Shown here: positions 24,001 to 39,000 of the stretch, piece by piece | Numbering within the stretch: position 1 is the stretch's first letter | Layout: each line of letters starts with the position of its first letter | Assembly: GCF_910592395.1 (NCBI RefSeq) | Contig: NC_088318.1 | Location: forward strand, 14,198,349 to 14,262,348 | DNA: 64,000 nt | Origin: Lineus longissimus | Taxonomy: Eukaryota > Nemertea > Pilidiophora > Heteronemertea > Lineidae | Reading direction: 5' to 3' | Position numbers and translations under genes: made by a program | The notes under the pieces: generated by a model | The model's input: only the letters and a program-made list of their open reading frames with translations | Databases searched by the model: none | What the model was told of the DNA's origin: nothing

Positions 24001-27000
24001 TTCATGATACTTACTCTCCATACCGGGTAGGGCCTCAATGTTGAAGCTGACGTTTCTCACAGTTCTCCCACAAGCGATCGCGTTCTCCAAGTTCTGCGCT
24101 TTGCTCTCACGACGTTTCTTTTCCTCTTTGACTTTCTTACTGCTCACCAGGTGGCGAAGATGTAGGCGTAAGTTGTGGTGGAATGGCGGGTGATTTACTA
24201 CGTCATCCAAGCTATGGCGACGATGTTTCGTCCACTAAAAAGAGAAATGTACAATACTAATGAATATTGGGCGAAGATAACTTAGTTTTATGGACTTCAT
24301 TACAAATTCACTAAGCATTTATGCGAGTACTGAAAACAAAAGACCAAGATTTGTAAGATGTCAAACCAAACAAGAAGATGAGAATTTTTGTCATTTTTTC
24401 TAATAGCCAATTAGAAAATCAAAAGTGCCAATCATATCTTGAAACACACAGTACATCAAATGTCATGTCTGGTGTTTTTGTACCTTCTTGCTCAACATCT
24501 TATCATGTGGAGTAATTGGGCGCCAATTACTGGTATAAAATTAGCTTGATCTTTTCATTTGCTGCAGACCGCAGTCTCGGTAGTCTGATGACATGTCGGG
24601 GGGGGGGGGGGGGGGGGATGGGGGTTACGGATCATCATACGGATCATAATCCTAATGATGTCAAATCGGTGGGTTGGAGAAGGAGGTAACGTGTTTGTTT
24701 GGATAGTCTTTTCAGGTAAAATATTTGCCCATTTGCAGGTCATAAAGGGACTTTGAGATCTCAGCGCCTTGTGTTTCAAGATGAAAGGATGGATGGCTCA
24801 TATTCACTTGGAAAAGGAGGGAAATAAAAACCTGGGACAACAGGCAAGAAGCCGTTACCTTGTTACCTTGTTAACAGAAGTAGGTTATTGCTAACCTTAT
24901 TTTTTGTGTACTTGCACTTAGTTGGAATGCATAGGCGGAGCGGAGACAAGCTATGCCTACAAACAGGTTGTAACACTAGAACAACCTTTCTTTGCCAAGC
25001 CTAAGCATCTCTCTCCTCCGTGGTGAATAGGCCAAGGGTCATTGAACTCGTATAACGGTAACATCGTCCTTGGATCGAATTTTTTTAGGACTGAATCAGG
25101 TCGGATTCCATACAGAAGGAAACTATCACACATGAGGAAGACGAACACTAAACAGCCCCAAAAGTGTTCAATGATCATGAAATTCTTCTGCGATTCCACC
25201 CAAATGTACGAACTGATCTAAATCCAGCTATCAAATATCTAAATCCAGATATCAGTATTTTCAGCAGCTGACAAGTGATATGTATTTAAGGCACACCCAC
25301 GCCTCATTGTGAACCATAAAATGTAATGAAAACCCTCGCAATGGTGAACACACCCATAACAAGGTGTTGACGATCGTTGAAAACAGGTGTAGCCAAATCT
25401 GGCAGTTCATTATATGTATAAACATATTGTATAGAATGGTTTAGTCATCTGACCTACAGAGCCCATGCACAGGCCGACATTGAGTCAACCTGCAAAATAT
25501 TCTACAATAGTATAGAACTTTTCTATTTCCTTTTAATTGAGAGCTGCCCTGTTAAAATAAATGGAAATGCCCGATCTGATACCTAAATCAGAGTTCTTAA
25601 GAGTACTCAACCAGGCACCACCGCTTTGAAAGACAAAGTCACAACTATGAGGCAAATTTTTATAAAACTTCACAGAAAACATACATGACAAGATGATTTT
25701 AAGTGCCCCCTATTATTGAAATAGGCAATAAGTTTCTGAAGTCCTTGTTTTCAAGTCTAGGTATAACCTGATGAGGTTACAGCACATGCAGTTTAGATGT
25801 ATACAAGACTTGGTGAAATGTACACCGAGCCCACCTTGAGCCTAGCGAGATAGCAATGCTACTACATCCAGGGGCAAGGAAACTAACAAGGTGAAAATAC
25901 ACTCCCGTCAATCATGCAGCATGCAACAACCTGTTCAGGAGTGGTATTTCGTCAGCCATTAAAGGTAGAGCAGACGCCATACAGAATTAATATTAAATGG
26001 GTCAAGGCCACAATTGTGTCCTAATTTTCAACAAAATAACCTCAAAAAACCTCGACATATCAAAGTGAAATCCTCAGTTGACCTCTGTTGTACTACCCCC
26101 CCCCCCCACCCCCCCCTCACCTTCCCTTCCCTCCTCAAAAGTGCAGCCGGCATGTATCTGTAAGTCATTGAAAGTTGAAATAAAAGAGTATAACAGCATG
26201 TTCGTCCCCCTCACCTCTCTGATCTTTCTCTCAACTGGACACTGTTCACAGGCAGGCATGTCTAAAAGAAGTACGAAGAAGGTACGAGGGTACATGGACG
26301 AGTGTGTTTTCTCTCAATGGCACACTTACTTCTCTCTTCTCGTCTGTATTGCTCCACAGCACAAAAAAACAAGACTAGTGTTGCCATATGATGTGAGTAA
26401 CCCTAGCCAACGTGATTAGTGACTACATGTTTTGCGACTATGTTTTATTAGAACGTCATATTTCATAACGAACCAAACACACCACCGAGTCTCGTGAAAA
26501 TATAATTCAATACCACAACAAACCAATACGTCAATCATGTGTACTTATATGACCTCCATATTAAAACGGCTTCCTCAAAAAAAACAGATTGATTTTATGA
26601 ATTATAGGCCTCGAGGCAGGTGATATAATTTAAAACGTAATATATGCATTAAATACTACGACATACGAATGTAATCATCCTACTTATATCGATATATAGT
26701 TACAGTTGCCAATTGGGCAACCTGCCTGGTGGAGCTGGTTGTCCTACTTCTGACACCAACCAATAGACCTCGAATTTTTCAGGAAAAGGTGAAATATCTT
26801 GTTGCCGCTTGGGCAACCTTACTACTCAAAGAAGTTTACCCAACCTGAAATTAGGTGGTTACAGGACCACTGCTAAAGTTCACTCAGCCATGAGCGACAA
26901 ACTGTATTAGACCATCTTGCATGGACCCATGCCTCACAAAAAGTAGGCCAAACAATCCTCAGATCGGAATGTGCAGGGTCAGTTATATTTCAAGTAGAAC

Positions 27001-30000
27001 TTGGTCAGTAGGGTCAACCTGTAATTGGGCCATTCTAGAAACTAGATCAGGATTAAATTATGTCAATTAAGGAGGTGAATAGGAAGTCATGTGAAGCACA
27101 GGAGAGACGTCAGGGGATATGCTTTCCCTGCTATCCGGTTTTGCCTCACTGCGCCAAAACTTCAGTCCAGACCTACAAACTAGGCAAAGTGACCTGCCTT
27201 CCTTGCTGGACATTACACTGTCCGCAAGGCAATCAGCACGACTTGATCACTCCCAATTCATCAGTAAACTTTGTTTTTTCTGCATTTTACAAACTGGAAT
27301 GTCCAGACTGCCTTTCTATTACAACTGATGTCAGCAATTTGCCTTCAGGTGACCATGTTGTGATGGCACTTCAGAAAGCACTTACCCTTTCCGAGGAGGT
27401 TTTGCTACACCCTCTTTCTAAGTGTTGAACTTGGATGTTCTAAGAAGATGGTAACACGTGCGTACTTGCTAATTAGGACCAGAAAGAAACAATTTGCTGA
27501 CAGTGACACCCACTCTACCTATGGTGTGGGAAGGGACCCAGAAACTGTCTCGGAAGGTCGGCAAATCGAAGAAAATGTCACAATAAAGGTCAAGATTCAA
27601 AGAATCTTAATTACTCATAATGATACATGAAGAAACGCCAGAGGATAAGCAGACTAACTGCTGAAGAAATGTTAATAAGTAAGTAATTAACCATCCTCCC
27701 ATAGCAGGCCTTCTGAAATACACTCACGCAATGAGGTCAGTTTTGTAATGGGGTAATGCCACTCAAGGTACTGGCCAAGATATCTTTCAGGCCTATTTCA
27801 GCAGGGCTTTAAATTGAGTGTGTTTTAGGGCCGTTAAAAAGACCTGCTGAGGGAGGTTGGTGATCAGTAGACTCATCAGGCGTCTGGTCGATGTCATATT
27901 CGAAGGCAATCTCGTATAGATCCTAATCACAAATCAATGAAGACTGCAACACACCCAGTCAAGGAGACGAGGACATTATGCGGGTCAATATTTCGATCAT
28001 AAATGTAGACAGATTAATGGCTGTGTCCTCGGCCCAGCTAGAACGTCATCAAATACTGATTAAAACAGTGATTCCACCATACGATCGATCAATGAATGAA
28101 ACAAATGAATTTCAATCTTTGTCCGTCACACAGAACAATCTTTATCTGTCACACAGGTGAACTTCAATTTGTTGAAAATACATTGATGGATCAATGTATC
28201 ATCTCTATCTGTCACACAGATGGATGGATCTCTATCTGTCATACAGATGGATGGATCTCTATCTGTCACACAGACGGATGGATCTCTATCTGTCACACAG
28301 ATGGATGGATCTCTATCTGTCATACAGATGGATCTTCATCTGTCACATGGATGGATCTCAATCTCCATCTGATCTCCATCAAACAGACGGATCTCCATCT
28401 GTCACACAGATAGATTTCAAATATGACCTTGATTTGTCATACGGATTCATCTGTCACATGGATGGATCTCCATCTATTCATCTGTCTCCTGGCTTGGATA
28501 TTCATCTGTCACGGATGGATATCCATCTGTCACACAGATAGATCTCAAATATGATCTCGATTTGTCATACGGATTCATCTGTCACACGGATGGATCTCCA
28601 TCTGTTCATTTGTCTCCTGGCTTGGATCTTCATCTGTCACGGATGGATATCCATCTGTCACACATATAGATCTCGAATATGAATATCAATTGATTGGATC
28701 TCCATCTGCTCATATATCTTCACCAGATTCTGTCACAATCAGTCTGGGTGTGAATCTCATCAGTGCCAACGCCGCACCCAAACACACTCAGATAACCCAA
28801 TGATTGCATCCATACAGGCGAGCCTATTGCACAGTGACGTCAACTAAAAACCTATTCAGGAGAACATAATCACCGTAGCTGCAGCATCCTAGCTACGCTT
28901 ATATCTAGAAACCACTCGATTGGTCGATTTCTCTTGCAGTGGCTAACACATGAGAAATACATTTAAACGTGAATTAATGGAACAAAATGTGTATGCACTC
29001 ACAGAGATGCTCTCTCACAGAAAGCAGTTTTAAAACATTAGTAAAAACAGTTTCATTAGTTTCTTAGTTGGTATTACCAATCATGCAAAAAAGGTTCCCA
29101 ATCGTAACAAGTCACAGCATGAAACAAGTATAAAATATACAGTGAAGACATGTTTGTCTTTCAATGCAAGAAATCATACTCAATACTTGAGCAAATATTT
29201 TCCCAGCGGTGGAGCTCAAAAAGAGAAAACACTGCACTGGTTTACACACTAAATACCTTCTGGCTAGTTTTTTGCAATATTCCCCTGATATGAGATATGA
29301 GATATCAATTGTTGACAGAGTACATGACTATTACCTAAGCAGCAGACGCCTTGATTTTGGATAACAGTTTAGGTCACAGGCACTAGGAAAATAGGAGCCT
29401 CCCAGAGTAGGGTTCACCCTCTTTGTGTGCCTGGTGGCAAGCTTTTCATGGCACTTTTTGAAACCTGGGTGCTCTGAGCTGCGATTTGTGGGAAATTGTC
29501 CGAAATGATAAAAAGCATCAGGAGGTTAGTCCAGGCACATTTTGGCAAGAGGGAGTATTTTCTAACATTCCCCAGACCCACGGCCAATCAACAGAGGGTG
29601 AACCTCCTGAACTGTTCTCCTGTGTCTGCCCCTAACCTTGGGAACAGATGCACAGCACACCGAGTGCACTTACCAGGTTCATTCCAAGGACAACACACCA
29701 CCATGAACGTGTATAAACCTCTACAGCTTATTTCATTGAAGTCTTAATGCACATACAGCCAACGGTATACACACACACACACACAGCAGACATTATCAAT
29801 AATCAGCTGAGAAAGAACAGGGTGAAAGAATCGAGCAAATCGAGTTTTAGCGTGAACTTACGGCTGCTAAGATCATCACAAACACACACAACCAACATGG
29901 ATGGCTCTCCTCGCAGGGTTTGACTATTCTCTTTGTTAGAAATGGACCTGGCTTGATGGTGCACAAGGGACTCCAAGAACAGACACTGAACAAAGCCGAC

Positions 30001-33000
30001 CAGCTGATAGGCAGACTGCCGGGGATAAATGGGGTCACAAGCGACCGTGAACTCTTGAGAAGGTCAATTGGGAATATTTCTAGATTTTCATTGAAGGTGG
30101 GGGGAAAAGGATAGAGATTAACATCTTGTATGTTGTTTGGGTGGATGAGGGTTCATGGGACAGGCCGAAATATCATCTTAGTGGATAGGAAATATAATAA
30201 CACAGCTGGCCGCAGAAGAGAAGAGAGAACAGCAGGCTGAACGCGAGAGTGAGGGTCATGGTTCTTGCTCTCACCGGGGCGGGATAGGACTACTGTAGAA
30301 CGCAGATGTGGGTATATGCGAGGTTCACTGTCAGACAATATTGGACATCCCAAATTATTCCATCACCAGGAATCAAACTCAACAAAGGCCTATGGGAGGA
30401 ATGTCCTCACCACTTAATTGCATTATTCAAGAGTCTATCAAGCAATCTAAATCAGACAATGAACCAATATCATAGATGGTGTAGAAATTCCCTAGATTTT
30501 GTTACATAACATCCAGACCTAGTTAGATTCCTTTGTCTGCCTGAGCACACCTGGAAATTTGTTAAATTCTCGTCATTTTAGTCACTTTTGGCTGTAACTA
30601 AATTCTATTTCACGCATTGTTACAGATTTCCGTTTACTATCCGGTCAACAAAAACACAGGAAATCACACACAAAACATAACATTCCTGGTTGCTCAAGGA
30701 CAATTAAGTCCTTTGTCTAAAGCTTGACAAAAGAACAAAGCCTTTACATGTGCCAGCAATGTTTACATGGACTTATTAATTAGATCTTTTAGGCGTACAT
30801 GCATATTCATGAGTTTGGCACACGTGCATATGCAGGTAGGGTATAATTACCATACAATAAGATATTAAGACGATAGTTTTATGGTACAAAGCATATTAAA
30901 TGGTGCATGCATGGCTAAACCAGTTATGTCAACAAATCATATATATTTGGGGGGGGGGGGGTCTTTAGAACTCAATAATTGACTGCAATCTTACTCCAAC
31001 AAGAGGCTTGGTATATGCCCCTTGCAATAAACGACGTTGACTCATTCTTGCCATTGGCCCTTACAATACATACCCATTTCTATTAACATGAAAGTGTCTA
31101 TCAACAGACTTCATGTTTCTACAGACAAAGGGGGACAAATGTAGGCTAACCATGCTTTATGTGGGTAGTGCGTCATGTTAGTCAGCATTAATTTGGAATG
31201 ATATTTCGTTGAAATTAGCTGGTCAGGAAGTAGGCCTATGTTACCACGTCAATATTGTGCCATGGGTTTATTCTTGTTATCCTGAAAGTCTGGTTAATAG
31301 GACGGAACAACACATGAGATTTGTTTACTTTAAAATAAAAAAATTTACAAGAAGAAGTGTTTTTGGATCATCCAAAATGACTCTTCAATGACAGCTAATA
31401 GATATCTTAGTCAGAACATCCTGGACCCATGCGTCCAGACTACCTGTGGCTTGCAGCTAGCATTCCAGGATGAAGAGCATGTCTTGACAAGATGGGACCC
31501 CATGCTGGACCTAACAATTTCATGAACTATTTCCGTAATACATGTATTCTGTGCCATTGTGTTGGCTAAAAATAAAATGGTCAGCTGTTTTTGAGGTTCG
31601 TGGCGAAGTTCAATACGTTATGTAAGAGTGCAAGAGATCAATGAAGTGGGTCAATATAGCAGACAGAGTTATCACATTCCATGCAACAAAGTCCTTGTTA
31701 GAAATGACCTGGAATCACGACATTGCATGGGCTATATATACACGCCATATGCTACTTGCCACGCTTATATGCTATTTGCCACAAATAATTTTTACACTCA
31801 ATACCCTTCCCTTACCAGAGAATTTCCTAGAATCAAGAAAAAAACTATAAAGAGGGATTTTCTGTCAGTGCCCAACACACTTTGTAACAAGGTTTTGCTT
31901 CATGAAGGTCACACAAAAAAGAAAAAGTAGATTTTGACTCACCAGAAGAGAAGACCCAGAGGAAATACATTCCAAAGCCATGTTTGTCTTCCAGAGGAGA
32001 ATGATCAGAATGTCCTACTGCCTACTCATAGGCCTATAATATATATATCAAATGATATCAGGTGTTGGTTTTGGTTGGGACATCAGCTGGCTTTAATTGC
32101 GATTGCGGAATTGTTTTAGGGTTACTGAATGTCGACGTGTAGCTCATTTTGCTGGTCTAAAGTTCACAGCAGCCGTTTGGGGAGATGACATTCTGATAGA
32201 TAAGGATTTTCATAGCTGCCACATACAGCCATGAGGCAAATTTCTGATCAGTTCCAGCTTAGCATTGGTATAGGTCAGGTAATCAAAATATTAATTATGG
32301 GGGGATGAGTAACACCCACTCATGAAGGTAAGATGATGATCTCTCAGTCGCCACAATCACTTCCGAGGAATTTAGTCACCTCCTCAATGATAATACGCGA
32401 TGATTCAAGATCCTCCCGCCATGTAGCAACTGCATGGCTACGTCACTCGCGGAACTACATATCGTAATATTGATTACCAGTAAATATCGTCATCAACATA
32501 CTGTATCACGCAGTATGCCTTATTAGGGTGAAGACGTACAGGGAGGCAACATTTACACTTGAGTGACCCTCCGACGTCCCACAGGTGAATAGAATATCAC
32601 TACTCAGCAAGGGAAGGATGCGCATTCGGTTTCTCATCATGAACGTCGCGGCAACAGATTGATACTAATGACCAGATGATGACGGGAGAGCCAACAGCTT
32701 GACCAACATAAATTAGGCCCCCCATATAGTTTTTTACCCTGATCAGGTCCCTCGGCAGAGTAAGTTCATCATATAGACAATTTCATTGTAAAATATTTTA
32801 TGGGGTTTACCAAATCTATATCGGAACCTCAAATCGACATGTCGGGAAGACCCAAATTGATTACTTAGGAATTCCTAGATTGGAGCCAGGAAGTCAAACA
32901 AGGGGAAAATCTAAATGTGAAACCAATTACAGTTGACACGAACTGAAACTACATGTAGGCCTACACATCAACCAGAAAATGAGATTGAGAACGCTTACTT

Positions 33001-36000
33001 GGTTAGATCTAGACTTGAAATAGAAAAGGTCTACCCATAAAATCTGTGTCACCATGTTCGACACTGAGGTTGTCGGATAAACATCTTTTTAAAAACTTAG
33101 TTACAGGTCTATACTACTACACTGACCTATAGGGTCACCATTCAGAGTGAAACAATGATAAAATGAAAAGACAGAAATGACTCATTAAGTAAACGAAATT
33201 GAGATGCACTTAACCTATACTCATGGAACAATTAGGCCTTTGGGATTTGATTCAATCACAATGCCATTTTGAGTGGTTTTTAAAGGGTGGCACTTCATCC
33301 AGACATTGACCTTTTACGTGAAGTAGTGTTATCATAAGAACTGAGTGCTGTCAGAATATCACAACTTCCTGGAGGACCGACAGTAGTCATACTGTGTCGC
33401 TATATAACTGTTTGTGGGGGGCCTGAACAAAAGGCCTACATGTATCTTATGTGTAATAGGCCAATGTGAAACAGACACCCCAGGACGGCTAAATAGCGTC
33501 TGCATTTAGTATCTTCTATCAACTACATCTTTCTTGTTGAGGATGAGAATGAGATACGTATACACCGTAATGTAGTGGGGCTGGGGGGGGGCTGTTTCCG
33601 GTACATTGATACACACATCATGTCATTGGGAGTTACTACGATACCCCCCCTCCTCCCCCCCCCTACAGAACCCAATCAGCAGATAAACAGAGAACCAAAA
33701 CAGTGTTTTGTGAGGTTTTCTGTTGCCAGGACCAGTGTAAGACAACAGTCAAAATTTACAATCAGAAATGACGTAGTTTAATCTCATTCAACTTTAAACC
33801 CATTGAACTTTTGGCACTTATTTCGTCAATTGGTGACCTTTTTTGGGCCATGGTCTACATTATGTTCCAACAGACCAGTGGAGAGTTGAGAATGAGAGTG
33901 TATTGTATTGTATCCAACTCCTTTGTGATTGTGCCCATAGCAACAATGTCCTCATCAGCTCATTTTTTCATCGTCTGGTTGGTCTGTCCCACCAACACTA
34001 GCCGAACCAATGCCATAATATAACAGATTTTGATGAAAATGAAGGAATAATAGAAGGAATCATAACATTCACAGGCAAGATAAAGCAACAAAGGGACTGT
34101 GTATGTACCGGTTCACAATCACTACACAATACCCGTCTCCCTTGAGGACCGACCAGACAAAACGGACTGAAAATACCAGAAAAACACAAATTTCATCAAT
34201 TTACCTGATCTGTGGGTATATCAAACATCAACTCTAGCCCCGAATTGAATAATCCCGACAACCAAGCTTCGCCTCTCTGCGTCCTCGCCTCACATATGTG
34301 AAAATACATAGAGCTGAAAACACACAGCCTGCCACATGCACGAATCTCAACCGACTAACCAACTCACACAAGGTGAAGGTGACTTATATGGGAGAATGCC
34401 CGTGTTGACCTGATTCACAATATCCTTTAGGTGATTCCAAGAACGAGTCATATACATGTACTGAGTGAAGTGCCCACGTGTTTAGTCATAGGGACAATCC
34501 ACATTGATACGATTTGATTCTCCGCAGATATTTAGAGCTGATTGTTGAACTCAACATTTTCCTATGGCTTTGTGTTTTGAACAACTGATGTGATTGTTAT
34601 TCAAATCGCTCATTGTGTTGCCTGATTGTTTATGTATGTACATGATGTACATGTATGTATATATTGGGGGTACATTGGGACAAAGCTCATTGTGTGACAA
34701 ATATAAAGTGTGGGGTCGACTATAGCTTTGTTTGATGTGGGGGGGGGGGAGGTATGAATGGATTGGTTCACTGGGTGGGGGGGGGGGGGGCAAAATCAAC
34801 CAGGAAGAGGAGGATCAAGAGAGTAATTCTGAATAAATACTTCTAAACATGCACTGACCTCAATACCCAGAGATATCAGGAGACTTCCCCTTTAATTTAT
34901 TGGCACAAAATTGATCCATGGCGACCATGATGTGTCCACTCTAGATCCAGCAAAATTTACACAGCTGATGGATTGACATACATTGGTCTGAATAATTCAC
35001 TCTACCACATAAAAGTCTTATGAAAACCAGACTCTGGCCACCCCCTGGGCCAGCATGAAATATTTCCGCAAATTACCTTAATCTACCATGATTTGTGTAA
35101 GCCATTCACCTGAGTCCATATCATGGAACATCTGATTTCCTGTAGCTTGGCAACAGATTCTCAAGTAATCAGGATTTTAACCCTTGGAGCAAGGATAGTA
35201 CTTGTGAGTACCTGCAAGGGTGTCCTCAATAGAGAGGTTCTACTGTATTAATGCAAGTATCAATTCGTGTCTTGTACCCCCCTCCTCAAAGGTACGACAC
35301 CTTATCACCCTATAACGACATCTTAAGGCTCAAGCATCACCCTTTTTTCACCAATGCTACTTTTTCTTTCGTCAAGACATCACCATCAACAATATATCAG
35401 TTGTCACCATCATATAAAGTAACCGGACTAATTTTACTGGGTAAGGCTGTATGTTCGACAAGACATCGACACATTAGCATCCTTATTCTTTCCAGCTTCG
35501 CCAAATTTTCACTAAAGGAAAAATAAATACTACTCAAGCATCGGCAAAGATTAGTGGTGATAGCTTAACTACCCTTGAGGAGGGGGGGGGGGGGTACAAG
35601 AAACGAATTGATACTTGCATAAACAAAAGCTTGATAGAAATTTCATGACCAGTATAAACCTTGACTGACATTGTCAAGTGTACATGGAAATATTGGGCCT
35701 CCTGTCAATAATGCCTATCAAAACACCGGCTGGTCCCCAATCAATAATGCACCGACGTCATCAAACTCAATGTTCTACTCCGAACAACCATCAAATAGGC
35801 CTATCTGACGTGTGAATTGGAACAAGAGGCTGGACTACAAGGATGTTACAGAGAACTGAAATTGTCAACAGCCAAGTTACAAAGGCCTTGTCAAAGATAC
35901 CAGGAACACAAAAGCTCGGGTATCAAACCAGAGACAAAAATTCCCTCTCAGGACACTTTTTTATGATTCTAGGTACTTTAACTGACAGTACCTACCTGTA

Positions 36001-39000
36001 GTTCTACTTCAAATATTCTTAGTGAAATCAGAAAAGGACATTTTTGCTCTGAGAATTTAGGGCTGCGTAATTAAGGGGTTTACAATATATCATGATCATT
36101 GTCATTTGTATCAAAAGGCCAAAGTCCTTTACAAAGTAGGCCACGTTACAAAAGTAGAGTACTACGAACTTGTACTCACAACATGCATGTTCCGGTACCT
36201 AAAATTAGATAAACCACATGATACTAAACCATTTCTAGACGGATCTATCAAATATATTACCAAGAGAGTGGCATTCGTTTGGCAGATGTCCCAAGTCCTT
36301 GGCCCCTGAGTACAGCTGGCCATTAACAATACCAGTGGATCTGAGGTGATGACATCATTATAGTGAACTGCGTATGTTTTGGTACAAGAAGGTGAACCAA
36401 TGATAATGATCTATCAATCAATGCTGGTTATGAGCTTCTCAACAAAGACTTAAAGGCCCAGTCCACTCATTAAACTACATTTTGTTTCTATATATTGACC
36501 ACCCTATTGATGCACGTTTTCGTTGCTGTTCAAGCAGGCTGTGTATGACTATCTTCCTTAATAGTTCCTGATTAGACCACTGCTCAGCCCACTGCTCAGT
36601 CCACTACACAACACTTCCCCCTCAATCAATTAAAAATAGTTTCCCTGTTCCCTACTCAGAATTCCCATTGTTGAGCCCTTTAAATAGAATACAGCAGCAT
36701 GATTGGTCAGGAAAATCCCTAAACAACCCTCTATTCAAGGAATTAAAGAATTACCACATGAATACTGTCTGTCTGCTCTTCAATTAGGTCATATTTTTAA
36801 AATAGGACACATCGCTTTTCAATTAGGACAGACATCAGTTAAATAACATCTATGATCAGACATATTTACATAATTTTTTCTCAAGGTGGTATCATGGCAC
36901 TCCCAAGTATGGCCCACGCAGGCCACAAAATCGAGTCAGACCATTGGAGCAACACAAAATTTCCTTTGTACGACCAATCAGCAAAGTTGATGTATTTTCC
37001 TCTTTTGAAGAGTTGCCCTCGACTCAATCGTGTGCATGGGTAAATATAGGTAAGAGCAAGAGCATCCCATAATGTCTCCAGGTAGATACAAATGTGGAAA
37101 ATAGGGAATTAGGGCTGGCTTGAATTAGGGATAAAAGTATTCCTTGATTGTACAAATGTGAATAAAATAGTGCCATATTGACTGCGATCACCAATTCTTG
37201 TCGCAGGTACCAGCGATACCGCAAACTTCGCATGCGATTAATATCGCTGCAACCAGCTCGTTTCCAGGACGCTTTAGAGAAATCTTTCAGCCTACCTGCT
37301 TTCTCGGTTTAAACATGTCATCTTCCAGTAGATGATGCATTTTTGAATCGTCGGCCATCTTCTTTGAATACTTCGGATCGATGGACCGCATGTCAAGTAT
37401 CGTGTCATTGCGGTGTTCTTCAAAATTACTGGCCCCATCAACCGCTTCCACTTCACCATTTGGCACCAAGCTGGAAAAATCCAAGCAACGTCTATTACTG
37501 GGAAGTTGTTTGATGACCACTGCACAGATTACATGAGGTCGATATTTGAAATCATCGTAGGAGGGTAGTTGTTTTTTCCTTTTGTCTCAGGAAAGGCACT
37601 TTACTGTGTCAGTTTTTCAAGGTGCTGTATTTGAACCAGACTTTCACTGTTGACAACAGGTGGTCTTAATCAGTCATGGCAACAAGGGGTTTTGGAATGG
37701 AGGAAGGATTGTTTTCATTTCAAAGATGCTTCCTATCTATCTTACTCCAACCCTGTTGCTTTCTTTTTACAATAACATGCCGACTTGAATCGAATTAAAC
37801 TGATGCAAGAACTTGCAACATGCAATAATTTCCCTCTTTTTACAAAATTTTACCTCGCCTTTCAATGGGTAGCCCCTCCCCATTTGCCAGCTAAACTGAA
37901 ACCAGCAGTCGTTAGAAATCAACCTCTACATACGACCATTCACACAGGATTATTGTCAAAGACAACAGCAGTGACATCTAGTGACATTTTACAAGAAACT
38001 GGTGCAAATCTAACGTTCTAAATATGAGTGGTTGAGCAAATTCATACTGAAGCATACTACATGTACACCAAGTATGGATTAATCTATACCTACTTTTACT
38101 AATATCAAGAGTTAGTCTATATTTATTCTCGCTAATATCGAAACTACATAAAGCTTATAATTTTAGCCGATATGAAGCAGAAAGTGAGAATTTACAACGC
38201 TGACCTGTCTCCATCTTGATAAAGTTTGCCCATATTGGGAACTGAAAACGACCTTTGCGCCGGACTGGAGCAAACAGCAAGACAATTAAAATGCCATCAA
38301 AAATACACTGATAGTGAAAGCAGGAAAAAAACATTAGGTTCACTGACAACTAACTGTTATGCACGACAAAGGGTAAAACTCTTAGTAAAAGCCAGTTGCA
38401 TATACATTGAATTATAATTTGACATTCAGAATTATCAGAAGCGCAACAACATGTATGATTATCAAGAGAAACATGCAATTTAAGGGTACCTTCTACTGAA
38501 GTATCTGCAAGCAAGACAAATCATTTCATTTAGAGAGATAATGAGAAGGCCATCAATATCTTTAGTGCCACCAGTAACACCACCCTGACCTGTCTTGAGA
38601 CGCATATTTCGACCCTCTTACGACCCCTCATCACATTTAACAAATTGGCAACCGCATTCCAGTAACAATTGTCACCTCAATCACCAGTTGTTCGTTGCAG
38701 GTCACAGTGATAAAAATCACTCGTTAGCGCATGGCGCTCTAATTACCTCAGAGTGCCCGAAACTAAAGGTGGGCCCGGTTATAGCATCAGAGGAATATGA
38801 CACTTACGTCTGCATAGAACCGACTGACGCCCTCCGGATCATATGCGATAATGAGTGCGTATGGATATCTGATGTCGAGTTAGAAATTGATCCATGGCGT
38901 TTGACGTAGTCGACGGCATCTTTGAGATTCAGACGCGTGAATGTGCGGAAGATGCTGGTTTCTCGCGTCTTTGGTTTCTCTCGAAGCAGAGCTGGCTTTA

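Larger units (their letters stand above)
24235..37295. other. exchanger intron 10, 13 kb
   Basis: A single 13.1-kb intron (phase 0) within the cytosolic-tail coding region. It holds the 27-bp and 128-bp satellites (28.1-28.7 kb), an AC repeat (29769-29786), long G/C runs, a mariner-like relic near 35217 and a 370-bp foldback element (35251-35620). Several open frames of 60-122 codons occur (for example 27060-27428), none with recognisable homology or good exon borders. An alternative exon cannot be excluded. Confidence 0.75.

Noticed and set aside
26214-26262. Possible extra minus-strand exon between acceptor-like and donor-like sites in exchanger intron 10
   Set aside because: About 47 bases, not a multiple of three, while the surrounding intron is phase 0; inclusion would break the frame.
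27060-27428. 122-codon open frame in exchanger intron 10
   Set aside because: No recognisable domain and no convincing exon borders; length is not exceptional for 13 kb of intron.
28096-28541. Open frames on both strands with nine-residue repeats
   Set aside because: Explained by the near-palindromic 27-bp satellite, which is open on both strands by construction.
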